A stretch of 64,000 nt of DNA from DASRBN01 sp035294305 (lineage in GTDB: Bacteria; Chloroflexota; Ktedonobacteria; Ktedonobacterales; Ktedonobacteraceae). The stretch lies in contig DATGLD010000014.1 of assembly GCA_035294305.1 (NCBI GenBank), positions 16,031 through 80,030 on the forward strand, written 5' to 3'. The translations under genes were made by a program, and so were the position numbers. The notes beneath the pieces are model-generated. The model worked only from the letters and a program-made list of their open reading frames with translations. It was not told where the DNA came from and did no database searches. Of this stretch, positions 23,477 to 30,819 are shown in pieces; position 1 is the first letter of the stretch, and each line of letters starts with the position of its first letter.

Positions 23477-25879
23477 ATGGCTCATGACTACTATGAACCC
23501 GGCACAGGAAATATTGCTGACGCGGAGCATCAACGGACACGCCAGGAAGCGCGCACACGCGTCGTAGGACAAAAAGAGAGGCGTGTAGATGCGCGACCAC
23601 TTGTCACAGGCGCGCCCGTCTATGCCGCCGAATTTGAACAACCCAATATGCTGCATGCGCGTATCCTGCATTCTCCGCACGCGCATGCCAACATTCGCCA
23701 TATCGATAAAAGCAAGGCGCTCGCACTTCCGGGCGTCCATGCCGTTCTAACCCATGAAGACCTCCCACGCGTGGCCCATAGCACCGCCGGCCAGCCCTAT
23801 GTGGAGATGTCGCCCTATGATGCCTATTTGCTTGACAGTCGCGTGCGCTACGTAGGAGATTGGGTCGCCTTCGTCGCCGCTGAGACCCCAGCTATCGCCG
23901 AGGAAGCGCTCAGTCTGATCGAAGTCGATTACGAGTTGCTGCCTGCCGTATTCGATCCACTCGAAGCCTGCAAAGATGGCGCGCCCCGGTTGCACGAACC
24001 CGATACCACGCATCCCAACGCAGGCAAGAATCTGGGAAGTATTTACGACGCAACCCACAATATCGCGGCGCACGAAGTGATCCGGCATGGCGATTTCGAA
24101 GCCGCGATGCGCGAGGCCGATATCATTGTCGAGGGTGAATATCGCGTCCCCTACATCTCACATGCTGTGCTGGAGCCGCATGTGTGTGTTGCCTACCTGG
24201 ACGGTTACGAGCGCATGATTGTCGTCAGCAGCACGCAGGTGCCATATCACACGCGCCGCCAGCTCGCCTCGGTGTTGCAGCTGCCCATTTCGCGCGTGCG
24301 CATTGTCAAGCCGCGCGTCGGCGGTGGTTTCGGCAGCAAACAGGAGATGCTGCTGGAACCCGTCGCCGCAGCCCTGGCCCTGAAAACGCGCCGGCCTGTG
24401 CGTATCGAGTACAGCCGCCAGGAGGAATTCACCGCTGCAAGATTCCGCCATCCGATGATTATGCGCATGCGCAGCGGTGTGAAGCGCGATGGCACGCTGG
24501 TTGCCATCTCCATGCATTCCATCGGCAACGCGAGCGCGTATGGCACGCACAGCTTCACCGTCACCCGCAGCACGGGGCATAAAACATTATGTCTATATCG
24601 CGCCAAAGCCTATCTCTTCCAGGCCGATGCCATTTATACCAACCTGCCCATTACAGGCGCGATGCGTGGTTACGGTGCGCCGCAGGGGTTTTTCGCGCTC
24701 GAATCGCACATCGATGAAATCGCCCACCGCCTCAATATGGACCCATTGGAATTCCGGCGCAAGAATCACGTGCAGAAAGGCGATTGGGATCCCGTCGAGG
24801 GCGAAGAAATAGATGGCGTATGGCACTCCAAACGGCAATTTCGCTCGTGTGGCCTGCCGGAGTGCCTGGAGCGTGGAGCAGCAGCAATTGGCTGGTACGA
24901 GCCGTTTGACCGCGGCGACGGCAAACCTATCCGGCGCGGGCGAGGGATGGCAACCGCAATGCAAGGCAGCGGCGTCGCCAGCTTTGAACTTGGTGGGGCA
25001 TCGATCAAACTCAATGAAGATGGCTCGTTCAATGTCATGACTGGTGCCACTGATATCGGGCAGGGCAGCGATACCATCCTTGGCCAGATCGCAGCCGAGG
25101 CGCTGGGAGTAGGGATGGATAAAATTATCATGCATTCCGCCGATACCGATTCCAGCGTTTTTGACTACGGTTCGTATGCTTCCAGCACCACCTATATCAG
25201 TGGCGGCGGCGTCAAGCTCGCTGCGGAACGGGTGAGGCAGCAAATCCTGGAAGTGGCAGGCGATATGCTGGACTGCTCCCCCGAAGATATGTCTATCATC
25301 GATGGAGTCATCTATACGCCGCGCGGCGCCAGCAATCTTACCATAGCGGATATCGCGCATGAAACATTGTATGGCAGGCATCGCCAGCAGATTATGGCCA
25401 AGGGAGATTTCTGGACCGACGATTCGCCGGCTCCTTTTTTCGCCCAATTTATAGAGGTCGAGGTAGACACGGAAACGGGACAGGTACGCGTGACAAGGGC
25501 CGTCAACGCGCTTGATCTTGGCAAAGCCATTAATCCCACCCTGGCCACAGGACAGGTCGAGGGAGCTGTCACGATGGCCCTGGGCTATGCGCTCAGCGAA
25601 GAGCTAAAATTCGACGAGCAGGGTCGGGTGCGCAATCCCGGATTTGTGGATTATAAAGTGATGTCAACCCTGGATATGCCAAAGATGACAACCATCCTGG
25701 TTGAGGACACCGAATACACGGGACCATTCGGAGCAAAATCCGCCGGTGAAGTACCTACCAACGGTATGGCTCCCGCGGTCGCCAATGCGGTCTACGATGC
25801 GTTAGGGGTGCGTATTCGTAGCCTACCCATCACTCCAGAAAAAATTTTGCAAGCATTAGACAAACAAAAAGATCATTAG
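23477..25879 (+). CDS. Molybdenum hydroxylase catalytic (Mo-cofactor) subunit, xanthine dehydrogenase family
   Basis: Starting at the ATG 23477 (MAHDYYEPGT) it has 800 residues; an upstream TTG at 23450 is possible but has no ribosome site. Family marks include RPLVTGAPVYAAEF near residue 38, the molybdopterin loop KPRVGGGFGSKQEM near 285, GAMRGYGAPQGFFALE near 393, the MTGATDIGQGSDT loop near 520 and the C-terminal GAKSAGEVPTNGMAPA with the catalytic Glu near 757. The active-site loop is RGYGAPQ, not the AYRCSFR of form I CO dehydrogenase, so aerobic CO oxidation is not supported. A hydroxylase of a purine, nicotinate-like ring or other heterocycle is more likely. Together with the FAD and 2Fe-2S subunits it would form an (alpha-beta-gamma)2 enzyme. 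Confidence 0.92.
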   Translation: MAHDYYEPGTGNIADAEHQRTRQEARTRVVGQKERRVDARPLVTGAPVYAAEFEQPNMLHARILHSPHAHANIRHIDKSKALALPGVHAVLTHEDLPRVAHSTAGQPYVEMSPYDAYLLDSRVRYVGDWVAFVAAETPAIAEEALSLIEVDYELLPAVFDPLEACKDGAPRLHEPDTTHPNAGKNLGSIYDATHNIAAHEVIRHGDFEAAMREADIIVEGEYRVPYISHAVLEPHVCVAYLDGYERMIVVSSTQVPYHTRRQLASVLQLPISRVRIVKPRVGGGFGSKQEMLLEPVAAALALKTRRPVRIEYSRQEEFTAARFRHPMIMRMRSGVKRDGTLVAISMHSIGNASAYGTHSFTVTRSTGHKTLCLYRAKAYLFQADAIYTNLPITGAMRGYGAPQGFFALESHIDEIAHRLNMDPLEFRRKNHVQKGDWDPVEGEEIDGVWHSKRQFRSCGLPECLERGAAAIGWYEPFDRGDGKPIRRGRGMATAMQGSGVASFELGGASIKLNEDGSFNVMTGATDIGQGSDTILGQIAAEALGVGMDKIIMHSADTDSSVFDYGSYASSTTYISGGGVKLAAERVRQQILEVAGDMLDCSPEDMSIIDGVIYTPRGASNLTIADIAHETLYGRHRQQIMAKGDFWTDDSPAPFFAQFIEVEVDTETGQVRVTRAVNALDLGKAINPTLATGQVEGAVTMALGYALSEELKFDEQGRVRNPGFVDYKVMSTLDMPKMTTILVEDTEYTGPFGAKSAGEVPTNGMAPAVANAVYDALGVRIRSLPITPEKILQALDKQKDH

Positions 25880-26002
25880 TTCTCCATCTCTGGGATGGGG
25901 AATAGGAACCCGGTTCTATCGTATCATGGGCGGGGTTTCCTCGCATCCCTTTACGAAGATGAAGAGCCGTATCAATAGCCAGGATCAGGGAAAAGTAGGA
26001 AT

Positions 26003-26689
26003 ATGGCGCAGGAATATACATCACCGGCATACCTTCTCATTCAACAAGGCCCGCAGGCCGGTAAACGCGTGGAACTGTGGAAAGATTGCACCACGATTGG
26101 CCGCAGCCGCAATTGTGACATTTTCTTAGAAGACCTCGCCGTCCATCGCAAGCAAGCAAGTATCTGGCGAACTGAGACCGGTTATGTCCTGCGCGATGAT
26201 CATGGCAGCGGCGATAGTTTCGTGAATGAGCAGCCGGTGAGAGAGCAACTGCTGGCAGATGGCGACCGGCTGCAATTCGGCAACACGCTCCTCATCTTTT
26301 TCGCCCACGAGGGAACGCGTCCATTCCAGCTTGCCTCGTCGCGTGGCCGCGAGCTTCAGATCGGCAAGCAGGCAGACCCATCGGCCAGCGCAATTGCTAA
26401 ATTGGACCTTAGCGGCAGGCGTGGGGCAATCGTGCGTAGTTTTGAATTGCTGCCCGAAATGACTATCGGGCGCAGCCGCGAATGCGATATTTTCCTGGAG
26501 GACCTGGCCGTCAGTCGTCTCCACGCGACCATACGCCAACTGCCAGACGGGGGATACGAGATCGAGGATCATCGCTCGGCCACTGGAACCTTCGTCAACG
26601 GCATGCCCATTACTCGCTACCACTTGCTCGAAGGCGACGTGGTACAAATCGGCGCGAGCAAGCTAGTATTCAAGCGCTCGACTTCTTAG
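26003..26689 (+). CDS. Soluble protein with two tandem FHA domains
   Basis: A 228-residue cytoplasmic protein composed almost wholly of two FHA domains. The first (about 5-100) has CTTIGRSRNCDIFLEDLAVH and DSFVNEQPVREQLL; the second (about 130-226) has MTIGRSRECDIFLEDLAVSR, LHATI and TGTFVNGMPITR. The GRSR-CDIFLEDLAV core is nearly identical between the two, pointing to an internal duplication. The first domain lacks the usual SRxH (it reads HRKQ) and has GDSFVN instead of NGTxVN, so its phosphothreonine binding may be weakened. No membrane helix is seen. It may bridge two phosphorylated partners in Ser/Thr kinase signalling. It is a single gene, 123 nt after the Mo subunit. Confidence 0.88.
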   Translation: MAQEYTSPAYLLIQQGPQAGKRVELWKDCTTIGRSRNCDIFLEDLAVHRKQASIWRTETGYVLRDDHGSGDSFVNEQPVREQLLADGDRLQFGNTLLIFFAHEGTRPFQLASSRGRELQIGKQADPSASAIAKLDLSGRRGAIVRSFELLPEMTIGRSRECDIFLEDLAVSRLHATIRQLPDGGYEIEDHRSATGTFVNGMPITRYHLLEGDVVQIGASKLVFKRSTS

Positions 26690-26788
26690 GAAGGTTATAC
26701 GTTGCGCTTATTGGCGCAAAACATCTACTCCACTCTGACGGGAGAATGAGCGCTTTACGGGAGGGCGCTTAGCCCTGATAACTTGTGC

Positions 26789-27565
26789 TCAGGCCTGAAA
26801 ATCATATACATGCGTCTGCTGTATAAACCGCTGCACTTCCGGCGGCACATCTCGCCAATGCGCCTGGGGTTCCTGCCGGATGCGCGTCGAAGAAAGATCG
26901 CGGTAGGAGGCGCTGAATGGGAGGGGATGAATATGCCCGGCAAATTGCAGGTTTTCGGGTTTGTGCAAAAGAGCATTGAGCTCGTGGGGGCCTGCATCTC
27001 CGCGGGGAGCAACCAGCAATTCCGCCAGGGCAAAAAGCTCGCGCAGGGCGGCATCGCGGTCTTTATAATAATGGGGATCGAGTATCTGGACAATTTTATC
27101 GAAGCCTATCAGGAAGTAGAGTCTCGTCACCTTCGGAAAACAGGAGCGTATTCCCTGAGCCTGCTCTACATATAATCCCCGGTTCAAAAGCATAATCCCT
27201 GTATGGCGCAAATGATGCCGCAGCACCGTTTCGAGCAGCATGATGCGGTCAAGCACTGTAGGCTTCTGGACATTCTCCTTATCGACAATGTGCTTGCTCA
27301 TTGCTGCATAGAGCCTGATGGCCTGGTTTTTCTCGCCCACCGATATCAGGTGGGAACGCGCGTATTGCCTTGCCTGGCTCAATAACGCCAGGTGCGCATT
27401 CGTAGGTGGATTAAACGAACCGGGGAAAACTACGACGATTCCCTGCGGCACGGGTGAGCCGGATACGATCAAAGCCTGGGGCTCTGCTTCAGGATCGAGT
27501 TGGTCGAGCAGCGATTGCACCTGCTGGCGGTGCTGAATTGTGTGTTTGGAGACCTGTTTGTTCAT
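26789..27565 (-). CDS. Nicotinate-nucleotide adenylyltransferase-like protein (NadD family)
   Basis: A 258-residue nucleotidyltransferase. The HIGH-type motif is GSFNPPTNAHLALLSQA near residue 52, and the C-terminal SSTRIRQEPQAHWRDVPPEV near 220 matches the ISSTxIR signature of NadD, followed by VQRFIQQTHVY. The N-terminal 45 residues (MNKQVSKHTIQHRQQVQS and on) precede the core and are not part of standard NadD. The middle part (about 100-190) is longer than usual, so an adenylyltransferase with a different nucleotide substrate is possible. If it is NadD it makes deamido-NAD from nicotinate mononucleotide. No obvious Shine-Dalgarno precedes the ATG. The 99-nt gap to the convergent FHA gene holds a short TTGCGC/GCGCAA hairpin at about 26702-26719. 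Confidence 0.75.
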   Translation of the reverse strand: MNKQVSKHTIQHRQQVQSLLDQLDPEAEPQALIVSGSPVPQGIVVVFPGSFNPPTNAHLALLSQARQYARSHLISVGEKNQAIRLYAAMSKHIVDKENVQKPTVLDRIMLLETVLRHHLRHTGIMLLNRGLYVEQAQGIRSCFPKVTRLYFLIGFDKIVQILDPHYYKDRDAALRELFALAELLVAPRGDAGPHELNALLHKPENLQFAGHIHPLPFSASYRDLSSTRIRQEPQAHWRDVPPEVQRFIQQTHVYDFQA

Positions 27566-27689
27566 GATGTATTACATTTCATCATATGGAAGATGAGCTT
27601 TAGATTGGCTTTTGTAGTACATACTCATTATACCATTGTCATAGATAGGAACCAATGAAAAAATCCTGGTGATTCGCCAGAAGGTAGGC

Positions 27690-27758
27690 AGAGATTCGGA
27701 GCGCCGCGAAGAATGACGCGGCCTGTGGCTGTCATTCTTCGCGGCGCTCCGAATCTCT
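27690..27758. repeat. 28-bp perfect hairpin, member of a dispersed palindromic repeat family
   Basis: Arms 27690-27717 and 27731-27758 are exact reverse complements over 28 nt, with a 13-nt loop. The right arm begins GTCATTCTTCGC and ends GAATCTC; a diverged half-copy matching 23 of 27 positions lies at 48924-48950. It sits 11 nt beyond the lipoprotein stop on the minus strand, so it may also terminate that gene. Confidence 0.75.
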
Positions 27759-27768
27759 CGCATTGAAA

Positions 27769-28257
27769 CTAGTTGTCGCCCGAACTGCCGATGTTCTCGG
27801 TCACACCAACCACCTTGACCTGCACGCTGGCCCATGTTGACTGCACTGTCGTTCCTTGAATGGAAAAGCTGCCAGTTCCGCCACCCGGAACATTATCGAC
27901 ATTGAAGAAAGCCGTTGCGCCAACCACCGTTCCTGAAGCATCGAGCAATATTCCTTGCACATAAATATCGTGCTGCTTCGTGTCGCCATTTTTGATCTTG
28001 CCATCTACCTCGAAGGTATGATGTCCGGCAACTATTTTTGCCGTGGGGGTACCAACAAGCGTCATGAGTGGCAGTAATGCCTGTTCCGTTGTTGCTGTTG
28101 AGGTGGACTGTGTCGCTGTTGGGGATGGCGAATTCGATGTGGATGAGTTGGAGGAGGTAGCGGACGCATTATTGCCGCACGCTGCCAACAAAAACGCGAG
28201 CAGCACTCCGATGAGAATAACGAAAGATGTGCGACGTTTTACAAGGGACGTTTGCAT
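27769..28257 (-). CDS. Secreted lipoprotein with FxLYD-like C-terminal domain
   Basis: The ATG at 28257 gives a 162-residue protein; a longer in-frame TTG start is unnecessary because CAGGAG lies just upstream of this ATG. Residues 1-27 are a lipoprotein signal, ending in the lipobox LLAAC, with Cys as lipidated residue. About 35 Ser/Thr/Asn/Pro-rich linker residues follow. The C-terminal 95 residues (HTFEVDGKIKNGDTKQHDIY, then LLDASGTVVGATAFFNVDNV) resemble FxLYD/DUF3426-type immunoglobulin-like domains found on extracellular lipoproteins. Function unknown; likely on the outer face of the membrane. Confidence 0.75.
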   Translation of the reverse strand: MQTSLVKRRTSFVILIGVLLAFLLAACGNNASATSSNSSTSNSPSPTATQSTSTATTEQALLPLMTLVGTPTAKIVAGHHTFEVDGKIKNGDTKQHDIYVQGILLDASGTVVGATAFFNVDNVPGGGTGSFSIQGTTVQSTWASVQVKVVGVTENIGSSGDN

Positions 28258-28370
28258 GTAATGATTTCTCTCCTGATTCAAATAGCTATTTCTCCTCTGC
28301 CGGCCTTCTGGCTCTCAATATACTGAGGAGGTGGTTGCTTAGTCTTTGCAATCACATCTCCAATAAACGC

Positions 28371-28410
28371 AAAAAAGAGGTCAGCTGGTATTTAACCAGT
28401 CACCTCTTTT
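28371..28410 (-). terminator. Intrinsic terminator of the mntR-mntH operon
   Basis: Read on the minus strand, AAAAGAGGT pairs with ACCTCTTTT around an inner CTGGT/ACCAG stem and a TAAAT loop, followed by a run of six T. It lies 44 nt after the Nramp gene stop. This is a textbook Rho-independent terminator, unlike the long palindromes elsewhere in the window. Confidence 0.8.
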
Positions 28411-28453
28411 CGAAATGCTATGTTGACCTTTAGCGAGGAAAGGTAAATTTGTA

Positions 28454-29776
28454 TCATAAGATCGCCTGGAAAAGCTGGAAGAGCAGGTAGACATTGAGAG
28501 CTACGATCAGCCCGGCAACTACCCATGCGAGCAGCGTTGTATGGCGGAGATTGACCAGGTCACCCATCAGGTCCTTTTGACGGGTGAACATCACCAGCGG
28601 AATGAGCGCAAAAGGAATGCCGAAGCTCAGAATGACCTGGCTCACAACCAGCGTACTGGTGGGATCGAGATTTAAAGCGATTACGATCAGCGCAGGCAGC
28701 ATCGTTACCAGGCGCCGAAGCCATACGGGAATCTGGCGGCGCAGGAAGCCCTGCATCACCACCTGACCCGCCATCGTTCCAACCGTCGAAGAGGATAGAC
28801 CGGAGGCCAGCAAAGATACCGCGAAAATCACGCTGGCCGCGCTGCCAAGCAATGGCTGCAGCGTTCGATATGCCTCATCGATAGTTCCGACACCCGTCAG
28901 TCCATGGGAGAAGAAAGTCGCCGAAGCCATCACCAGCATAAACAGGTTGACCAGGCCAGCTAAAGACATCGCCATGACTACATCTAGCAGTTCAAAGCGG
29001 AAAAGCTTCCGGCGTTCCTTCGCATCCCTGGCAATAACGCGGTTCTGAGTGAGCGATGAATGCAGAAAAATGACATGCGGCATCACCGTAGCGCCCAGAA
29101 TACCCACTGCCAGCAGTACACTATCCGCGCCCGCGAATTGCGGCACAACAGCATGATAACCAATCTGGGCCCAATCGGGTCTATCAAGGAATGTCTCTAT
29201 CAAATAGCTGCCGGCAACCACACCCACCAGCGCGGCAATAACGGCCTCGAGGTGCCGGAACCCTCGATGCTCAAGGCCCAGGATGATAAAAGTTGTAATG
29301 CCTGTCAAAATTCCCGCTAACAGTAAGGGTATATGAAAGAGCAGATTGAAGCCAACCGCAGCCCCAAGAAATTCGGCCAGGTCGGTAGCCATGGCTACGA
29401 TTTCTGAAAGCACCCACATTCCCAGCACAACAGGTCGGGAAAACTGCTCGCGGCAGATTTCCGCGAGATTTCTTCCGGTCGCAATGCCCAATTTTGCTGA
29501 TAGTGTTTGAATGAGCATCGCCATGAGGTTGCTGGCAATAATCACCCAGACCAGCAGATAGCCAAACTGGGCACCAGCCTGTATATTGGTGGCAAAATTA
29601 CCGGGGTCGATATAGGCTACACTGGCAATAAAGGCAGGACCAAGGAAAGGAAGAATGCGCGCCAGAAAGTTGCGCTTACTGTGTCCCTCCAGAACTTCGC
29701 GGGCAGCCCTGACCGTCGCACTGTCCACACCCCCAATGAATCTTTCCTCGGTTGCTTTTGAACGTAGTAACGCCAT
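28454..29776 (-). CDS. mntH: Nramp-family manganese/divalent metal transporter
   Basis: A 440-residue Nramp transporter that imports Mn2+ (or Fe2+) with protons. The TM1 metal-binding motif YIDPGNFATNIQAG lies near residue 57 and the TM6 counterpart MPHVIFLHSSLTQ near 238; both are canonical. The consensus transport loop is visible in AKLGIATGRNLAEICREQF near 100. Eleven hydrophobic segments are apparent. It begins 30 nt after the stop of the DtxR/MntR-type regulator and shares its transcript, which ends at the terminator 28371-28410. Iron or manganese control by that regulator is therefore likely. No irregularity seen. Confidence 0.94.
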   Translation of the reverse strand: MALLRSKATEERFIGGVDSATVRAAREVLEGHSKRNFLARILPFLGPAFIASVAYIDPGNFATNIQAGAQFGYLLVWVIIASNLMAMLIQTLSAKLGIATGRNLAEICREQFSRPVVLGMWVLSEIVAMATDLAEFLGAAVGFNLLFHIPLLLAGILTGITTFIILGLEHRGFRHLEAVIAALVGVVAGSYLIETFLDRPDWAQIGYHAVVPQFAGADSVLLAVGILGATVMPHVIFLHSSLTQNRVIARDAKERRKLFRFELLDVVMAMSLAGLVNLFMLVMASATFFSHGLTGVGTIDEAYRTLQPLLGSAASVIFAVSLLASGLSSSTVGTMAGQVVMQGFLRRQIPVWLRRLVTMLPALIVIALNLDPTSTLVVSQVILSFGIPFALIPLVMFTRQKDLMGDLVNLRHTTLLAWVVAGLIVALNVYLLFQLFQAIL

Positions 29777-29805
29777 GGTACATATCCTATTCTATAGCCA
29801 TAATC

Positions 29806-30513
29806 TCACTTGTTTGCCATCTCACCTGCTTCAATCGGTGTTACAATAATATGTTCGGCCAGTTCTACCCCCAGCATATGTTCGATCTGCCGTGGCTTTT
29901 CACCCACACGAATGCGCAGTGGACCCCCAAATGGCGCCTGCTCGATCACCTCCACGTGCGTTTCCGGATATAAACTGAGTTGCCCGAGATAACGCAGCTT
30001 TTCTGGGTCCTGGTCGCTGACACGCAGAATGAGCGCCTTTTGCCCCTGCGACAACTGCGGCAGCGGAATGCCCGTGCGCAGAGGAATCACGCCATCCTTG
30101 CTGGGAATGGGATCGCCATGCGGATCAGCCGTGGGATAGCCAAGCAGGGCATCAAGTTTGTCTTCAAACTCTTCGGAGATGACATGCTCCAGCTTGTCCG
30201 CCTCGTCATGCACTTTATCCCAGCTATAGCCCAGCTCACGTGCCAGGTACAGCTCGAGCAGGCGATGGTGACGAATAACCTCCATCGCCTTGCGCTCTCC
30301 TAACGGCGTCAGGCGCACGCCGCGGTAAGGCGCGTGTTCAACCCAACCGGCCGCCGCAAAATCTTTGAATAACATTGTAACGGTCGCATCACTCACCCCC
30401 AACCGCTCGCTGACTGCTGAAGTAGAGACCTTTTGCCCCCTCTCCTGCATATCATAAATCACCTTCAAACAATCACTGATACGGGGGGCAAGATCTTGAA
30501 TCGGCTCCTCCAT
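29806..30513 (-). CDS. DtxR/MntR-family metal-dependent regulator
   Basis: A 235-residue metalloregulator. The winged helix-turn-helix (residues 10-70) contains VSTSAVSERLGVSDATVTML, and the dimerisation and metal-binding domain follows with RHHRLLELYLARELGY near 95 and HVISEEFEDKLDALLGYP near 115, which includes His and Glu metal ligands. A C-terminal SH3/FeoA-like domain (about 160-230) with GQKALILRVSDQDPEKLRYL makes it the long IdeR/DtxR type. It is the first gene of a two-gene operon with the Nramp transporter. A perfect TTTTAGC/GCTAAAA palindrome lies 24 nt before its ATG, over the predicted transcription start, so metal-loaded repressor probably shuts off both genes. Confidence 0.93.
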   Translation of the reverse strand: MEEPIQDLAPRISDCLKVIYDMQERGQKVSTSAVSERLGVSDATVTMLFKDFAAAGWVEHAPYRGVRLTPLGERKAMEVIRHHRLLELYLARELGYSWDKVHDEADKLEHVISEEFEDKLDALLGYPTADPHGDPIPSKDGVIPLRTGIPLPQLSQGQKALILRVSDQDPEKLRYLGQLSLYPETHVEVIEQAPFGGPLRIRVGEKPRQIEHMLGVELAEHIIVTPIEAGEMANK

Positions 30514-30536
30514 ATTTATCTCTCCCGAAACAAAAG

Positions 30537-30552
30537 TTTTAGCTTGCTAAAA
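30537..30552. promoter_or_regulatory. DtxR/MntR-type operator
   Basis: TTTTAGCTTGCTAAAA is a perfect 16-bp palindrome with the TTTAG-N4-CTAAA character of MntR/IdeR-type sites. It starts just 3 nt downstream of the -10 hexamer of the regulator promoter, covering the expected transcription start. Confidence 0.7.
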
Positions 30553-30554
30553 AT

Positions 30555-30583
30555 AGGATAACATACTTTTAAAATATTTGCAA
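30555..30583 (-). promoter_or_regulatory. Promoter of the mntR-mntH-type operon
   Basis: On the minus strand TTGCAA (plus 30578-30583), 17 nt and TATCCT (plus 30555-30560) form a good promoter. The palindrome 30537-30552 follows directly, an arrangement expected for metal-dependent autorepression. Confidence 0.65.
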
Positions 30584-30689
30584 GAGATGGTCCCTTGATA
30601 GAGCGGTAATAACCGAGTAAACTGAGTGCACTCGCTTTCCTGTGGATGCAGGTAGGGTGGCGAAGGCAAGCTATCGCCAGGAGCGGAGC

Positions 30690-30718
30690 TTGACGTTCTG
30701 TTCTAGAAGAGATACAAT
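30690..30718 (+). promoter_or_regulatory. Promoter of typA
   Basis: TTGACG (30690-30695), exactly 17 nt and TACAAT (30713-30718) form a near-consensus promoter. Transcription would start near 30725, leaving a leader of about 95 nt that contains a terminator-like hairpin. Confidence 0.7.
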
Positions 30719-30755
30719 ATAGGCGGAAAGTATCGGTCGAAAAATTATCAAATGT

Positions 30756-30785
30756 ACCGGGCGACTCTAGCCGTCCGGTTTTCTT
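30756..30785 (+). terminator. Terminator-like hairpin in the typA leader (possible attenuator)
   Basis: ACCGGGCG (30756-30763) pairs with CGTCCGGT (30772-30779), with one G-U pair and an 8-nt loop. TTTTCTT follows directly. It lies between the promoter and the typA start codon, so it would end transcription early unless overcome. A transcript of about 60 nt would result. Confidence 0.5.
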
Positions 30786-30819
30786 ATGCCTTTAGAAAAG
30801 AAAGTCTTAAATCGAATTT

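Noticed and set aside
24593..25447. Minus-strand ORF of 284 codons inside the Mo subunit gene
   Set aside because: It is an antisense shadow in a GC-rich gene, without motifs or ribosome site.
23477..25879. Aerobic CO dehydrogenase (CoxL) call
   Set aside because: Gene order fits cox clusters, but the active-site loop is RGYGAPQ and not AYRCSFR, so CO oxidation is not supported.
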